Counted from the first letter of the stretch, positions 45,804 to 60,329 are shown. The stretch: DNA of 64,000 nucleotides from Venatoribacter cucullus (GCF_016132445.1 NZ_CP046056.1:868001-932000), one strand, 5' to 3'. The notes: generated from the letters alone by a model not told the origin. Numbers and translations: made by a program.

Positions 45804-48800
45804 ATCGATAATCCGTTGGTCCGTCGGTAACCGTTTCTTCGTGCTGCTGGCTACTTTGATGCTGGTGGGGATAGGTCTCTATTCGCTGAAAAACACCCCG
45901 GTGGACGCCATTCCCGATCTGTCCGATGTACAGGTCATTATTAAGACCAGTTTTCCTGGGCAGGCGCCGCAGGTGGTGGAGGACCAGGTCACGTATCCAC
46001 TGACTACTGCCATGTTGTCGGTACCCGGTGCGGTTACCGTGCGCGGTTATTCCTTTTTTGGCGATTCCTTTGTGTATGTCATTTTCGACGAGGATACCGA
46101 TGCCTACTGGGCACGTTCCCGGGTGCTGGAGTATCTGTCTCAGGTCGCGCCCACATTACCGCCCAGCGCCCGGCCGCAACTGGGGCCGGACGCTACCGGA
46201 GTTGGCTGGGCCTATCTCTACGCCCTGGTGGACCGTACCGGCAAGCATGATCTTAGTCAGTTGCGCAGCCTGCAGGACTGGTTCCTGAAATACGAGCTGC
46301 AAACCGTGCCGGGTGTTTCCGAAGTCTCGGCGCTCGGCGGCATGGTTAAGCAGTACCAAGTGAAAGTGAACCCGGAAAAACTGCGTGCTTTCAGTATTCC
46401 CCTGTCCCTTATTCAGATGGCGATCCAGCGCGGTAATCAGGAAGTGGGCGCCTCGGTGGTGGAAATGGCCGAAGCCGAATACATGGTGCGCGCCAGCGGT
46501 TACGTCCAGAGTATCGATGATCTGGCCAACATTCCGTTAGGGTTGGATGTTAACGGTACGCCGCTGTTGCTCAAGGATGTGGCGGATATCGAATTGGGGC
46601 CGCAAATGCGCCGTGGCATCGCCGAGTTGAACGGCGAAGGTGAAGTGGTGGGCGGTATTGTGGTGATGCGTTTCGGTGAGAACGCCCAGAAAACCATTGA
46701 TGGGGTCAAGGCCAAGCTGGAAAAACTCAAGGCGGGTTTGCCCGAGGGCGTGGAGATCGTAACCGTTTATGATCGTTCAGGGCTGATATCTCGCGCCATT
46801 GACAGTTTGTGGAAAAGTGTGGTCGAAGAACTCGCCATTGTGGCGTTGATCTGTGTCATTTTCCTGTTTCATGTCAGGTCCTCACTGGTGGCGGTCATCA
46901 GTCTGCCACTAGGTATTCTTACGGCTTTTATCGTGATGTATTGGCAAGGTCTCAATGCCAATATCATGTCATTAGGCGGTATAGCGATTGCGATAGGCGC
47001 CATGATTGATGGCGCGATTGTCATGATCGAAAACATGCATAAGCATATGGAACGTACGCCCTTGACGCCAGAGAACCGTTGGAAAATCGTGGCGGCGTCA
47101 GCCAGTGAAGTCGGTCCGGCGCTGTTTTTCAGTTTGCTTATTATCACTGTGAGCTTTGTACCTGTGTTTACCCTGGAAGCCCAAGAGGGCCGGATGTTCA
47201 GCCCGTTGGCCTTTACCAAAACCTATGCCATGGCAGCCAGTGCGGCGCTTGCTATCACAGTGGTGCCGGTTTTGATGGGATATTTCATCAGAGGCAAGGT
47301 GGTAGCGGAAAACAAGAATCCCGTTAATCGATTACTGATTGCCGGGTACATGCCCCTGCTGAAAACCGTATTGCGTTTTCCGAAAATCACACTTGCCATT
47401 GCGGTTGTGATTTTCCTAGTTGGGATCTGGCCGGTTAACAAGATTGGTAGTGAATTCATCCCCGATCTGGATGAAGGTGATCTGATGTATATGCCGACCA
47501 CTTATCCGGGGATCTCGATAGGCAAAGCCAGGGAATTGTTGCAGCAGACCGACAAGCTGATCGCGACAGTGCCTGAGGTAAAAACCGTGTTTGGCAAAAT
47601 CGGCCGTGCCGAGACAGCCACGGATCCCGCTCCGCTGACCATGATCGAGACCTTTATTCAGCTCAAGCCCAAAGAGGAATGGCGCGAGGGCATGACCACG
47701 GAGAAGCTCAAGAAGGAGCTGGATGCGCTAGTGAAATTCCCCGGTCTAACCAACGCTTGGGTGATGCCGATCAAGACTCGCATCGACATGCTGGCCACCG
47801 GTATCAAGACGCCGGTAGGCATCAAGGTGGCGGGCGAGGATCTGCGAGAAATTCAGAAGATTGGGCAGCGACTAGAGCAGATCCTCAAGGATGTACCCGG
47901 CACAGCCTCGGTGTATTCCGAAAGGGTGGCCGGTGGGCGTTACATCAAGGTGGATATCCAGCGTGCACAGGCGGCGCGCTATGGCCTCAATATTGCTGAT
48001 GTGCAGCAGGTAATAGCCACGGCCATTGGGGGAATGAATGTGGCGCAGACCATTGAGGGGCTGGAGCGTTATCCGATCAATCTGCGCTACCCGCAGGACT
48101 ATCGAGACTCGCCAGAACAGCTGGCGCTGCTGCCCATCGTTACGCCCAGCGGCCAACGCATTGCGCTCGCCGATGTGGCCAATGTCTATGTGGAGGACGG
48201 CCCGCCAGCGATCAAGAGCGAGAACGCCAGGCTGAATGGCTGGACCTTTGTAGATATCGATGGGGTGGACGTGGGCAGCTATGTACAAGCGGCCATGGCA
48301 ACGGTCGAGCAGCAATTGGATTTACCGGCCGGTTACTCGGTGGCCTGGTCCGGTCAGTACGAATACATGCTGCGCGCCAAAGAGAAACTGACCTATGTGG
48401 TTCCTTTGACGCTTGCCATCATTATCATTCTGTTATACATGAATTTTCGTAACTTCACTGAAATAGCCATTATTCTGGGAACACTACCACTGGCGGTAAT
48501 TGGTTCAATCTGGCTGATGTACCTGCTTGGCTATAATTTTTCTGTCGCGGTTGCGGTTGGTTTTATTGCACTGGCGGGGGTTACGGTGGAAATAGGTATC
48601 ATCATGTTAACTTATCTTAACCAAGCATATCACCAATTGATAGATACCTGTCGTGAGCGTGGAGTGCAACCATTAAAAGAAGATTTGCTCGAAGCTGTGA
48701 CACAGGGCGCGGGACTTCGTGTAAGACCCGTAATGATGACTACGGTCTCCACTATCGCTGGATTGCTTCCCATTATGTTCAGTTCCGGAACAGGTGCGGA

Positions 48801-48918
48801 AGTTGTTAGCCGGATTGCGGCGCCTATGGTGGGCGGAATGGTGAGTGCTGTGATTTTAACGTTGTTGGTATTACCCGTCGTGTATTACCTATGGCGCACC
48901 CGCTCGCTGAAAGCATAA
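45796..48918 (+). CDS. cusA: Cu(I)/Ag(I) RND efflux pump CusA
   Basis: The 1,040-residue inner-membrane transporter has twelve membrane segments and two large periplasmic loops. The three Met that bind and relay Cu(I)/Ag(I) in CusA are visible in LMYMPTTYPG, PLTMIETF and RIDMLATG. The fourth helix reads AIAIGAMIDGA rather than the DFG..DG form of zinc pumps, so it belongs to the monovalent-metal HME4 group. It works with CusB-CusF and CusC. Confidence 0.95.
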   Translation: MIESIIRWSVGNRFFVLLATLMLVGIGLYSLKNTPVDAIPDLSDVQVIIKTSFPGQAPQVVEDQVTYPLTTAMLSVPGAVTVRGYSFFGDSFVYVIFDEDTDAYWARSRVLEYLSQVAPTLPPSARPQLGPDATGVGWAYLYALVDRTGKHDLSQLRSLQDWFLKYELQTVPGVSEVSALGGMVKQYQVKVNPEKLRAFSIPLSLIQMAIQRGNQEVGASVVEMAEAEYMVRASGYVQSIDDLANIPLGLDVNGTPLLLKDVADIELGPQMRRGIAELNGEGEVVGGIVVMRFGENAQKTIDGVKAKLEKLKAGLPEGVEIVTVYDRSGLISRAIDSLWKSVVEELAIVALICVIFLFHVRSSLVAVISLPLGILTAFIVMYWQGLNANIMSLGGIAIAIGAMIDGAIVMIENMHKHMERTPLTPENRWKIVAASASEVGPALFFSLLIITVSFVPVFTLEAQEGRMFSPLAFTKTYAMAASAALAITVVPVLMGYFIRGKVVAENKNPVNRLLIAGYMPLLKTVLRFPKITLAIAVVIFLVGIWPVNKIGSEFIPDLDEGDLMYMPTTYPGISIGKARELLQQTDKLIATVPEVKTVFGKIGRAETATDPAPLTMIETFIQLKPKEEWREGMTTEKLKKELDALVKFPGLTNAWVMPIKTRIDMLATGIKTPVGIKVAGEDLREIQKIGQRLEQILKDVPGTASVYSERVAGGRYIKVDIQRAQAARYGLNIADVQQVIATAIGGMNVAQTIEGLERYPINLRYPQDYRDSPEQLALLPIVTPSGQRIALADVANVYVEDGPPAIKSENARLNGWTFVDIDGVDVGSYVQAAMATVEQQLDLPAGYSVAWSGQYEYMLRAKEKLTYVVPLTLAIIIILLYMNFRNFTEIAIILGTLPLAVIGSIWLMYLLGYNFSVAVAVGFIALAGVTVEIGIIMLTYLNQAYHQLIDTCRERGVQPLKEDLLEAVTQGAGLRVRPVMMTTVSTIAGLLPIMFSSGTGAEVVSRIAAPMVGGMVSAVILTLLVLPVVYYLWRTRSLKA

Positions 48919-48934
48919 TATTGCCAAACTAAAT

Positions 48935-48954
48935 GGGGCAGACTTGTCTGCCCC
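48935..48954 (+). terminator. Hairpin after cusA
   Basis: A perfect 8-pair stem GGGGCAGA / TCTGCCCC closes a CTTG tetraloop 16 bases after the cusA stop. No T-run follows, so termination is probable but not certain. Confidence 0.5.
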
Positions 48955-49071
48955 TGCCGGAGCTCTGTGGTATAAACCAATAAAGCACCAAATGCACAAA
49001 TAGGTTAAGGGTTCTACCCTGTTTTCACGGACACATCTAAAAGAGGCATAATGTGCCTGTAAGGAGTGTTC

Positions 49072-49353
49072 ATGACCAAGCGAAGAAAATTCAGTCCAGA
49101 GTTCAAGCGAGAAGCTGTCAAACTGACCCAGCAGCCGGGTATCAGTTGTAGCCAAGTTGCCCTCGAAATCGGTGTTGCCCCCAACCTCCTGAGCCGCTGG
49201 AAGCGCGAAGCAGAAGCTATCCGCAGCAAAGCCTTCCAGGGCAGTGGCAATCCACGGGATGAAGAAGTCGCGCGCCTTAAACGTGAGCTCGTAAGAGTCA
49301 CCAAGGAACGCGATTTTTTGCGGGAAGCGGCGGCGTACTTCGCCAAGGGCTAG
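49072..49353 (+). CDS. IS3-family transposase OrfA
   Basis: The 93-residue protein has the IS3 OrfA helix-turn-helix ([20 protein letters not shown]) and a leucine-zipper-like helix that binds the inverted repeats. ATG 49072 follows AAGGAG. OrfB is in the -1 frame and its coding sense runs upstream into the orfA end ([12 protein letters not shown]), so an OrfAB fusion by -1 frameshift near 49340-49353 is likely. Confidence 0.93.
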   Translation: MTKRRKFSPEFKREAVKLTQQPGISCSQVALEIGVAPNLLSRWKREAEAIRSKAFQGSGNPRDEEVARLKRELVRVTKERDFLREAAAYFAKG

Positions 49354-49406
49354 ACCTGAAATATCAGGCTATTCAACGCTGTCGCGACTCATTTCCCATA
49401 CGCCTT

Positions 49407-50213
49407 ATGTGTCGGTGCCTGAAGGTATCTGCCAGTGGTTTTTATGCCTGGGAATCGCGTATACCCAGCAAGCGGCAGATCGAGAACGCTCGTATCGCTA
49501 TCCGGATGAAGGAGATGCATACCGATAGTGGCGGCGTTATCGGTGCTCCCCGTATGCACGAAGACCTGGAGGCTGAAGGTGAAAAGCTGAGCCTGAATCG
49601 TGTAGCCAGGCTGATGGTCAAACATGGGCTACAAGGCTGGCCGCGTAAGAAAGGCCGTGGATCAAAACGCTCATCCGTGCGCCCTGATGGCGTACGGAAT
49701 CACCTGAAACGGGACTTCACGGCACAGGAGCCTGACAGCAAATGGGTTACTGATATTACGGAAGTCAAAACTCAGCAAGGCAAGTTGTATCTGTGCGTGG
49801 TGCTGGATCTGTACAGCAAATTGGTTATTGGCTGGTCGATGCATCACCGGCAGGACCGTCAAATGGTGATGAGAGCGGTTGAAATGGCCGTTTGGCAAAA
49901 ACAGGGCGGCGGTGCATCAATCTTACATTCAGATCGTGGTTCGCAGTTTACCAGTGGCGACTATCAGCGATTACTGAAGCGGCATGATCTGATAAGCAGT
50001 ATGAGTGCGGTTGGTCATTGTGCAGATAATGCGGCCTGTGAAGGATTTTTTGGTGTGATGAAACGGGAACGGATCAACCCGAAGAATTACCGCACGCAGG
50101 ATGAAGCAAGATCGGATATTTTTGACTACATCGAACGGTTCCATAACCCGAGAATGAGACGTAGACTGGCAGCACAAGATCAGAGATTTAGTGCTTTATT
50201 AAACCGTCCGTGA
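49407..50213 (+). CDS. IS3-family transposase OrfB (DDE integrase core)
   Basis: This 268-residue reading frame holds the catalytic core: first Asp in KWVTDITEV, second in [10 protein letters not shown] and Glu in [13 protein letters not shown]. The natural product probably begins further upstream as part of an OrfAB frameshift fusion, since coding sense continues to about 49341 with [17 protein letters not shown]. No inactivating change is visible. Confidence 0.93.
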   Translation: MCRCLKVSASGFYAWESRIPSKRQIENARIAIRMKEMHTDSGGVIGAPRMHEDLEAEGEKLSLNRVARLMVKHGLQGWPRKKGRGSKRSSVRPDGVRNHLKRDFTAQEPDSKWVTDITEVKTQQGKLYLCVVLDLYSKLVIGWSMHHRQDRQMVMRAVEMAVWQKQGGGASILHSDRGSQFTSGDYQRLLKRHDLISSMSAVGHCADNAACEGFFGVMKRERINPKNYRTQDEARSDIFDYIERFHNPRMRRRLAAQDQRFSALLNRP

Positions 50214-50229
50214 AAACGGGGTAGAACCC

Positions 50230-50603
50230 GCTGTCCTGCTACAGCCATTAAGGATTGGGTGGACATTGCCGGTATCAACAACGGTCCACTTTTCAGGCCG
50301 GTCAACCGATGGAGTCAGGTCCAAACAAAGCCGCTGAACCCAGGAGCAATTAACGATTTGCTTAAAAATCTGGGCAAAGCTTGTCAATTCGACTTTCTTC
50401 CAGACCTCAGTAGTCATAGCTTTCGGCGTGGACTGTCCACATCGGCGGCAAGGGAGCGGATAGATTTTGAGTTAATCAAAAAGCAAGGCGGATGGAAAAG
50501 TGACGCAACAGTGTGGGAATACATCGAGGAGGGCCAGCAGTTTTCCGATAATGCCGCGCTCACGCTGATGGAAAAAATGACTCAATTTATCGTCATTCCG
50601 TGA
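50230..50603 (+). pseudogene. C-terminal fragment of a second tyrosine recombinase
   Basis: The frame is open from the IS3 right end to 50603, giving about 124 residues of a XerC/D-type catalytic domain: SSHSFRRGLST with H-x-x-R, KQGGWKSDATVWEYIEEG with the presumed Tyr. The N-terminal half and the first catalytic Arg are missing, cut by the IS3-family element. It differs in sequence from the complete integrase at 25061, so it comes from another element. Confidence 0.85.
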
Positions 50604-50608
50604 GATTG

Positions 50609-50659
50609 CATAGCCACCGACCCAGTCCAGGGTATCTCTGGACTGGGTCGGTGGCTATG
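50609..50659. repeat. Perfect 22-bp inverted repeat after the recombinase fragment
   Basis: The arms at 50609-50630 and 50638-50659 are exact complements of 22 bases (CATAGCCACCGACCCAGTCC and two more), with a 7-base loop. No T-run follows, so a simple terminator is less likely. It lies 5 bases after the recombinase stop and may be a recombination site or attachment core. Confidence 0.85.
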
Positions 50660-50710
50660 ACAAACAGATTGCTATATCCTCAATGAGCTTCACTATCAGG
50701 TGCCCCACAG

Positions 50711-51091
50711 GTGAGAATTCGTTCCGGTTATAAAACATTTGTGCTTCTGACACTGCTGCTTTGGCTGATGACCAGCTGGACCGGCGTGCATGCACACTTT
50801 TGTTTTGATGGACAGGAACCACCAATTTCCCCTCATCTCGATGTGATAGGCGGGCACGAAGTCCACACAGCGGATGAATCGCATCAGGATATCGATGTGG
50901 AAGTATCCCAATCGGTTCTGGCAAAACTCCTTAAGTTTGACCCGTCATTGCCAATACTTTTGGCTGTGATTTTTATACTGCTTGCGGTAACGCACACCCC
51001 CTTATTCTTTTTTTACACAGACGCTCCTCATCCCCATCGTCGCGCGGGGATTCTTCCGCCGCTGCGCGCACCTCCTGCAACTCCATTCTGA
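50711..51091 (+). CDS. Small membrane/periplasmic protein of the czc cluster (CzcI-like position)
   Basis: The 126-residue protein starts at GTG 50711. It has an N-terminal signal or membrane segment (TFVLLTLLLWLMTSWTGVHA), a periplasmic part with HAHFCFDGQ and scattered His/Asp, a second membrane segment (about 78-98) and a short Pro/His/Arg tail. The start has no strong ribosome-binding site. I do not recognise a domain; its place before czcC recalls the regulator-like CzcI, but similarity is not visible. Confidence 0.65.
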   Translation: MRIRSGYKTFVLLTLLLWLMTSWTGVHAHFCFDGQEPPISPHLDVIGGHEVHTADESHQDIDVEVSQSVLAKLLKFDPSLPILLAVIFILLAVTHTPLFFFYTDAPHPHRRAGILPPLRAPPATPF

Positions 51092-51197
51092 TTGTCGTTA
51101 ACGGCCCTTTGTAAAAAGGGTAGTTTTTGCAGTTCCCCATTCGCGTTCAGGACTCCTGCACCGATATCTGGAACTGCCAATTAGGCTGGAGTTTTCT

Positions 51198-52468
51198 ATG
51201 CAACTTTTCCATCGAGCGATGGCCATTTCGGCTATTGCTTTATCTTGTAGTTCTTTTGCTCTAACCGCTGTTGCGGAATCCACACTGACGTTGGGTGAGG
51301 CTGTTCGCGCCACCTTACAACACAACCCTCAACTAGCGGGTTACACCTTCAAGCTAAATGCTTTGGCCGGGGAAAAACAAACCGCTGCACTCAGGCCCGA
51401 GCTGCGGGTCAATACTGATCTTGAGAATGTGGCAGGCTCAGGTGAATTGAGCGGAACCAAAGCCAGCGAGCTAACCATTTCCCTTTCTTCCGCCATCGAA
51501 TTGGGCGGGCAACGTGATGCCAGGGTCAATCTGGTCACCGCTCGCCAGCAACAGTTGGCGTCCTTGCAGCGCGTGCTTACGTTAGATGTGGTGACTGCCG
51601 TTACACAGCAGTTCATCCGTTTGCTGGTTGCGCAGGAAGAACTGACGCTTCAGGAGGAATCCCATCAGTTACTTCAACAGACCCTGACGTCACTTACCCG
51701 GCAGGTGCAAGCGGGTGGCACTGCCGAAAGTGAGCTTTTGCGCGGCAACGCCGCACTAACCCGCGCCACACTGGCCTTGCGACAAGCTAGCCAGCGAGTT
51801 AGTGCGGAACGGATCAGGCTGAGTGCGTTTTGGGCCGATACCTCTCCGGACTTTACCGCCGCAAAAGCGGATCTATATGGCGTCCCGTCAACAACAACCT
51901 TGCCTGCCTTGTTGGAAAAACTATCCAACAATCCAGATCTGGCATTTCTCTCCGCTGAGATCAATGTCCGTTCGGCAGAAGTGCGCCGGGCACAAAGCGA
52001 ACGTCGCCCGGCGCTGGAATGGAATGCGGGAGTTCGCCGCCTTCAGGAAAGCGGTGACTCCGCTGTAGTGTTTGGACTGAGCATGCCCCTGGGGAGCAGC
52101 GGCAGAGCTCGTGGGGCAATCGCTACGGCTACCGCCAACCAACAACAAGCGGAATGGGACAAAGATGCAACACGACTCCAGCTGGAAGCACAACTGATCG
52201 CCGCGTACGAAACCCATCAATTAGCAGTTGATGAAGTGAATGTGCTGCGTGATCAGGTCCTCCCATCCCTCAAGAAAGTCATGCGCAGTACTGCTGATGC
52301 ATTTGACCGGGGACGCTACAGCTATCTGGAATTAAACCTTGCGCAAAACCAATTGCTGAATGCCCAGCAAGCGCTGGTGGAAGCGGCTGCCCGCATGCAG
52401 GAAACCCGAATAGAGCTGGAGCGAATGATTGGCTCCACCTTGAACGAACAGAATATTGAGGCCACCCC

Positions 52469-52472
<4 letters not shown>
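51198..52472 (+). CDS. czcC: Outer-membrane factor of the Czc efflux pump
   Basis: The 424-residue TolC-family protein has a signal peptide cleaved near AVAES, and two outer-membrane efflux repeats with long helices (LTLGEAVRATLQHNPQLAG at the first). It forms the outer-membrane duct for CzcBA. It is coupled to czcB by ATGA overlap. Sequence differs clearly from CusC at 42838, as expected for distinct pumps. Confidence 0.9.
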
Positions 52473-56630
<4,158 letters not shown>

Positions 56631-56683
56631 TTTTCTCCGGAGACTCAGTGTTTGGCGGTGATTGCATACGTTAAATGAGCACC

Positions 56684-56711
56684 GATGACCGGGACACATT
56701 GCCCGGTCATC
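56684..56711 (+). terminator. Hairpin between czcA and the metal ATPase gene
   Basis: A perfect 10-pair stem GATGACCGGG / CCCGGTCATC closes an ACACATTG loop. It lacks a T-run and could attenuate rather than end transcription. The remaining 207-base gap holds no other clear feature. Confidence 0.4.
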
Positions 56712-56838
56712 AACCGGTTTCCTCACAGGGGCATTGACGATGGCTGCCTTGATAAGACTCATTATCTGCTATCGATTGGTGTGTTATTAAATGCCTGTCA
56801 ATCATCTTTAGTTCCTATTTTAAAGTAACGGAAACGCT

Positions 56839-58881
56839 ATGAACCATACACACGATTACGATGCGCAGGGAAAACAACTGTGCTGCACAGAAGAAAATAA
56901 AATAAACGCCCAAGCGGATGCACTAATAAAAAACAAACCCGTGAAAGATAGTTGTTGTGCGACTGACGATCACGACCAGCACACCGATGATGATGGACAC
57001 GATCATGTCAGCAGTAGCGACAGTAACTTCAAACTGTTTCTGCCCGCCGCGATGAGTTTAATAGCATTGTTAATTGCGCTAATTCTGGATAATTACGTTA
57101 CGCAAACCTGGTTTACTGGCTGGCTACGTATTGGCTGGTACGTTGCTGCCTATCTACCGGTTGGTCTGCCGGTTTTGAGAGAGGCGGTTGAGAGCATCAT
57201 CAACGGTGACGTATTTTCTGAATTTTTATTGATGAGTATTGCAACCATCGGCGCCTTTGCGATTGGCGAATATCCGGAAGGCGTTGCGGTGATGTTGTTT
57301 TATTCCGTTGGTGAAGTGTTCCAGACCCTGGCAGTAAAAAGAGCCAAAACCAATATCAAAACGCTTCTCGATCAGCGTCCTGATGAAGTAACAGTAATAC
57401 AATATAATAAAGCCATTTCGCTCAAAGCAGAGACGGTCAACATTGGCGATATTATCCAGCTTAAAGCAGGTGAAAAATTAGGTTTGGACGGTGAGCTTTT
57501 ATCAGAAACCGCTTCCTTCAATACCGCCGCCCTGACAGGTGAAAGTAAACCTGACACGAAAAATAAAGGCGATGCGGTTTTGGCGGGGATGATCAATCTC
57601 AATGCCGTATCACTAGTCAAAGTTACCGCCGCTTATACCGACAGCAAACTGTCCAGAATTTTAGAGTTAGTACAAAACGCTGCTGCACAAAAAGCCCCTA
57701 CCGAATTGTTCATCCGAAAATTCGCCAAAATATACACACCAATTGTAGTTGCTTTAGCAATTGCCATTTGTGTGTTGCCGTACTTTTTTGCCGAGACTTA
57801 TGTATTCAGTGAGTGGCTGTATCGTGCGCTGATTTTCCTGGTGATATCATGCCCATGCGCTTTGGTGATCAGTATCCCACTGGGCTATTTCGGCGGCATA
57901 GGCGCTGCGAGTAAAAATGGCATTTTATTCAAAGGCAGCAATTTTTTAGACACCATTTCCACCATTCAACACGTGGTGATGGATAAAACAGGCACCATGA
58001 CCGAGGGTGTATTTAAAGTACAAGAGGTAAATCTAAAGCCCGATGTCAATCGGGATGAAATCCTCAACATGGTCAATGCATTGGAAAGTCAGAGTACGCA
58101 TCCAGTAGCCACTGCCATCAATCAATTTGTTGGTGCCATTGATAACGAAATTATCTTGAACAAGGTAGAAGAAATTTCTGGCCACGGGCTTAAAGCTGAA
58201 ATTGACGGCAAGGAATTGCTAGTGGGAAATTTCAGGTTGCTCGACAAATTTTCTGTTGGTTACGATATAGATCCTGCCAGCATTGTACATACGGTCATTG
58301 CCATCAGTTACGACCGTAAATTCGCTGGCTATTTGACCATTGCCGATAGCATAAAGGAGGACGCGCAATTAACAATAGCTACGCTTAAACAACTCGGAGT
58401 TAATATCACTATGCTGAGTGGTGATAAAAATTCGGTTGTGCAATTTGTTGCAAAACAACTAGGTATCGACAATGCGTTTGGCGATTTGCTACCGGAGGAT
58501 AAAGTTAATAAGGTAAAAGAAATCAAAGCGCGAAATGAAACTGTTGCTTTCGTAGGCGATGGTGTTAATGACGCACCGGTAGTCGCACTGAGTGATGTCG
58601 GTATAGCGATGGGCGGCCTTGGCAGCGATGCAACAATCGAAACAGCCGACGTTGTCATTCAAGATGATAAACCCAGCAAAATTCCCACCGCCATTGCCAT
58701 CGGCAAACAAACCAAACGTATCGTTTGGCAAAACATTTCCCTTGCCTTCGGTGTAAAGGCAATAGTCTTGATATTAGGTGTAGGCGGTTTGGCAACCATG
58801 TGGGAGGCGGTTTTTGCCGATGTCGGCGTGGCATTGCTGGCTATTTTTAACGCGGTGCGAATTCAGCGAATGAAGTTTTGA
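56839..58881 (+). CDS. Zn/Cd/Pb-exporting P1B-type ATPase (CadA/ZntA-like)
   Basis: The 680-residue pump has a Cys- and His-rich N-terminus (LCCTEEN, DSCCATDDHDQH) instead of a CxxC HMA domain, then eight membrane segments with C338-P339-C340, phosphorylated D382 in DKTGT and VGDGVNDAP. SCPCALVISIPLGYFGG is the ZntA/CadA form. It exports divalent soft metals from the cytoplasm and complements CzcCBA. AT content is higher than that of czcA. Confidence 0.93.
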   Translation: MNHTHDYDAQGKQLCCTEENKINAQADALIKNKPVKDSCCATDDHDQHTDDDGHDHVSSSDSNFKLFLPAAMSLIALLIALILDNYVTQTWFTGWLRIGWYVAAYLPVGLPVLREAVESIINGDVFSEFLLMSIATIGAFAIGEYPEGVAVMLFYSVGEVFQTLAVKRAKTNIKTLLDQRPDEVTVIQYNKAISLKAETVNIGDIIQLKAGEKLGLDGELLSETASFNTAALTGESKPDTKNKGDAVLAGMINLNAVSLVKVTAAYTDSKLSRILELVQNAAAQKAPTELFIRKFAKIYTPIVVALAIAICVLPYFFAETYVFSEWLYRALIFLVISCPCALVISIPLGYFGGIGAASKNGILFKGSNFLDTISTIQHVVMDKTGTMTEGVFKVQEVNLKPDVNRDEILNMVNALESQSTHPVATAINQFVGAIDNEIILNKVEEISGHGLKAEIDGKELLVGNFRLLDKFSVGYDIDPASIVHTVIAISYDRKFAGYLTIADSIKEDAQLTIATLKQLGVNITMLSGDKNSVVQFVAKQLGIDNAFGDLLPEDKVNKVKEIKARNETVAFVGDGVNDAPVVALSDVGIAMGGLGSDATIETADVVIQDDKPSKIPTAIAIGKQTKRIVWQNISLAFGVKAIVLILGVGGLATMWEAVFADVGVALLAIFNAVRIQRMKF

Positions 58882-59016
58882 TTAGGTGTGGGTATGGCGG
58901 CGCTCCATCAAAAGATCATTGTAGAACACTTTATTTCGTCAGACACCGGTGGTCGTTGATTCAATCGTAGGTTCCGTTTCCATAATTAGATAACCATTAG
59001 GAAGAGAAATGAGCTG

Positions 59017-60267
59017 ATGGCAGCTATTTATCAAACAGCCTACCCACGCATAAAATCAGACATCACCCCAAACGAATTGGGGGATGTTTACACGCCCACG
59101 GCCGAAGATCTGGAATTTGCTCTTCGTCATTGTAAGCGCACCAGCGCCTCATTCCTGGGTTTGCTGATTCAACTAAAAACGACGCAGCGATTGGGTCGTT
59201 TTGTTCCGCTGGGTGAAATACCAAAGGTTATCATCGCACACATCAAAAACCAGTGTCGTTCCCGGGTGACACTCAACGATCTACAAACCTATTACACCTC
59301 AGGATCGAAAGATCGCCATGTAAAATTGGTTCGACGTCATCTCAACATAAAAGCCTACGATACGATCAAAACATCCGAGCTGGCACAGGTTTGGGCGCAG
59401 GATGCGGCGACGACCAAAGAAGCGCTGCCGGACATCATCAATGTTACTTTGGAGTATTTGGTCAAGGAGCGTTATGAACTCCCGGCATACAGCGTGCTTG
59501 AGCGAATATGCCAGGCAGCCAGGGCGGAGGTAAATACCCGATACTACGATCAATTATGTGGATTTTTAACGGACGAAAGTCGGCAGCGTATCAACGATAT
59601 TCTTCGCGTCAGTACAGGGCTGAGTGGTTTTGGCTGGAGCACTCTGAAGAGTGAACCCAAACGATTAACTCCTCGCAACATCCATGCGTACATCCAATAC
59701 CTGGAATGGTTGACGTCCCTGCAAACGCTTCTGCCCACGGATTTGGGGTTGCCCCCAGTCAAACACCAGCAGTTCATTGATGAGGCCAAAGCCCTGGACT
59801 ACGCTGAGCTCGTGAAGCTCAAACTCAATAAGCGGCTTGCGCTCGTCATCGTCCTGATCCGGCACCAATACGCGCGAACGCTGGATAACGCAGCCGACAT
59901 ATTTATGAAGCTGTTGTTAAAGATGGATCGTTCGGCGCAGAAACTGTTGGAGAAATACCTGAGTGACCATCAAAAGCAAACCGATCATTTGATTTCGGTG
60001 TTGTCGGGAACGGTCAGGGTGTATCTGGATAAACCCGAATCGGTGACAGCCTTTGATCCGGTGCTCGGCAAGAACAGCGATCAGTTGCTGCACATGTGTG
60101 AACAATATATGGCGTTTGCGGGCAACAACTACTTGCCGTTCATGGTGCAACTTTACAAAAAGCAGCGATCTACCTTGTTTCGCACGATTGAAATACTCAA
60201 TCTCGCATCGGCTACGGAGGACAAGGATTTACTGAACGCCTTCCAGTTTATTTTGAAACATAAACAA
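59017..60267 (+). pseudogene. Tn3-family transposase, N-terminal fragment
   Basis: About 417 residues remain of a roughly 1,000-residue Tn3-type transposase, covering the N-terminal DUF4158 domain (LEFALRHCKRTSASFLGLLIQ, LGRFVPLGEIP) and part of the following region. The frame runs into the IS3-family end remnant at 60268 and stops 54 bases later. The DDE catalytic domain and a terminal repeat are missing, so it cannot transpose. Confidence 0.88.
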
Positions 60268-60329
60268 GGGTTCTACCCCGTTTTCACGGACACATCTAAA
60301 AGAGGCATAATGTGCCTGTAAGAAGTGTT
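60268..60329 (+). mobile_element. 62-bp remnant of the IS3-family left end
   Basis: Bases 60268-60329 match the first 62 bases of the IS3-family element at 49009 at 60 positions, in the same orientation. The match stops just before the orfA start codon. The rest of the element is gone, so a deletion or recombination removed it. Confidence 0.92.

Larger units (their letters stand above)
49009..50229 (+). mobile_element. IS3-family insertion sequence
   Basis: A 1,221-base element is bounded by 24-base inverted repeats (GGGTTCTACCC...GTTTTCACGGAC) with one mismatch, and carries orfA and orfB. No 3-base duplication flanks it (TAA left, GCT right). It truncates a tyrosine recombinase gene at its right end. 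A 62-base copy of its left end recurs at 60268. Confidence 0.93.

Noticed and set aside
48935-48954. The hairpin after cusA as an IS end
   Set aside because: It does not match the IS3-family terminal repeat, which begins at 49009; it fits a transcription terminator better.
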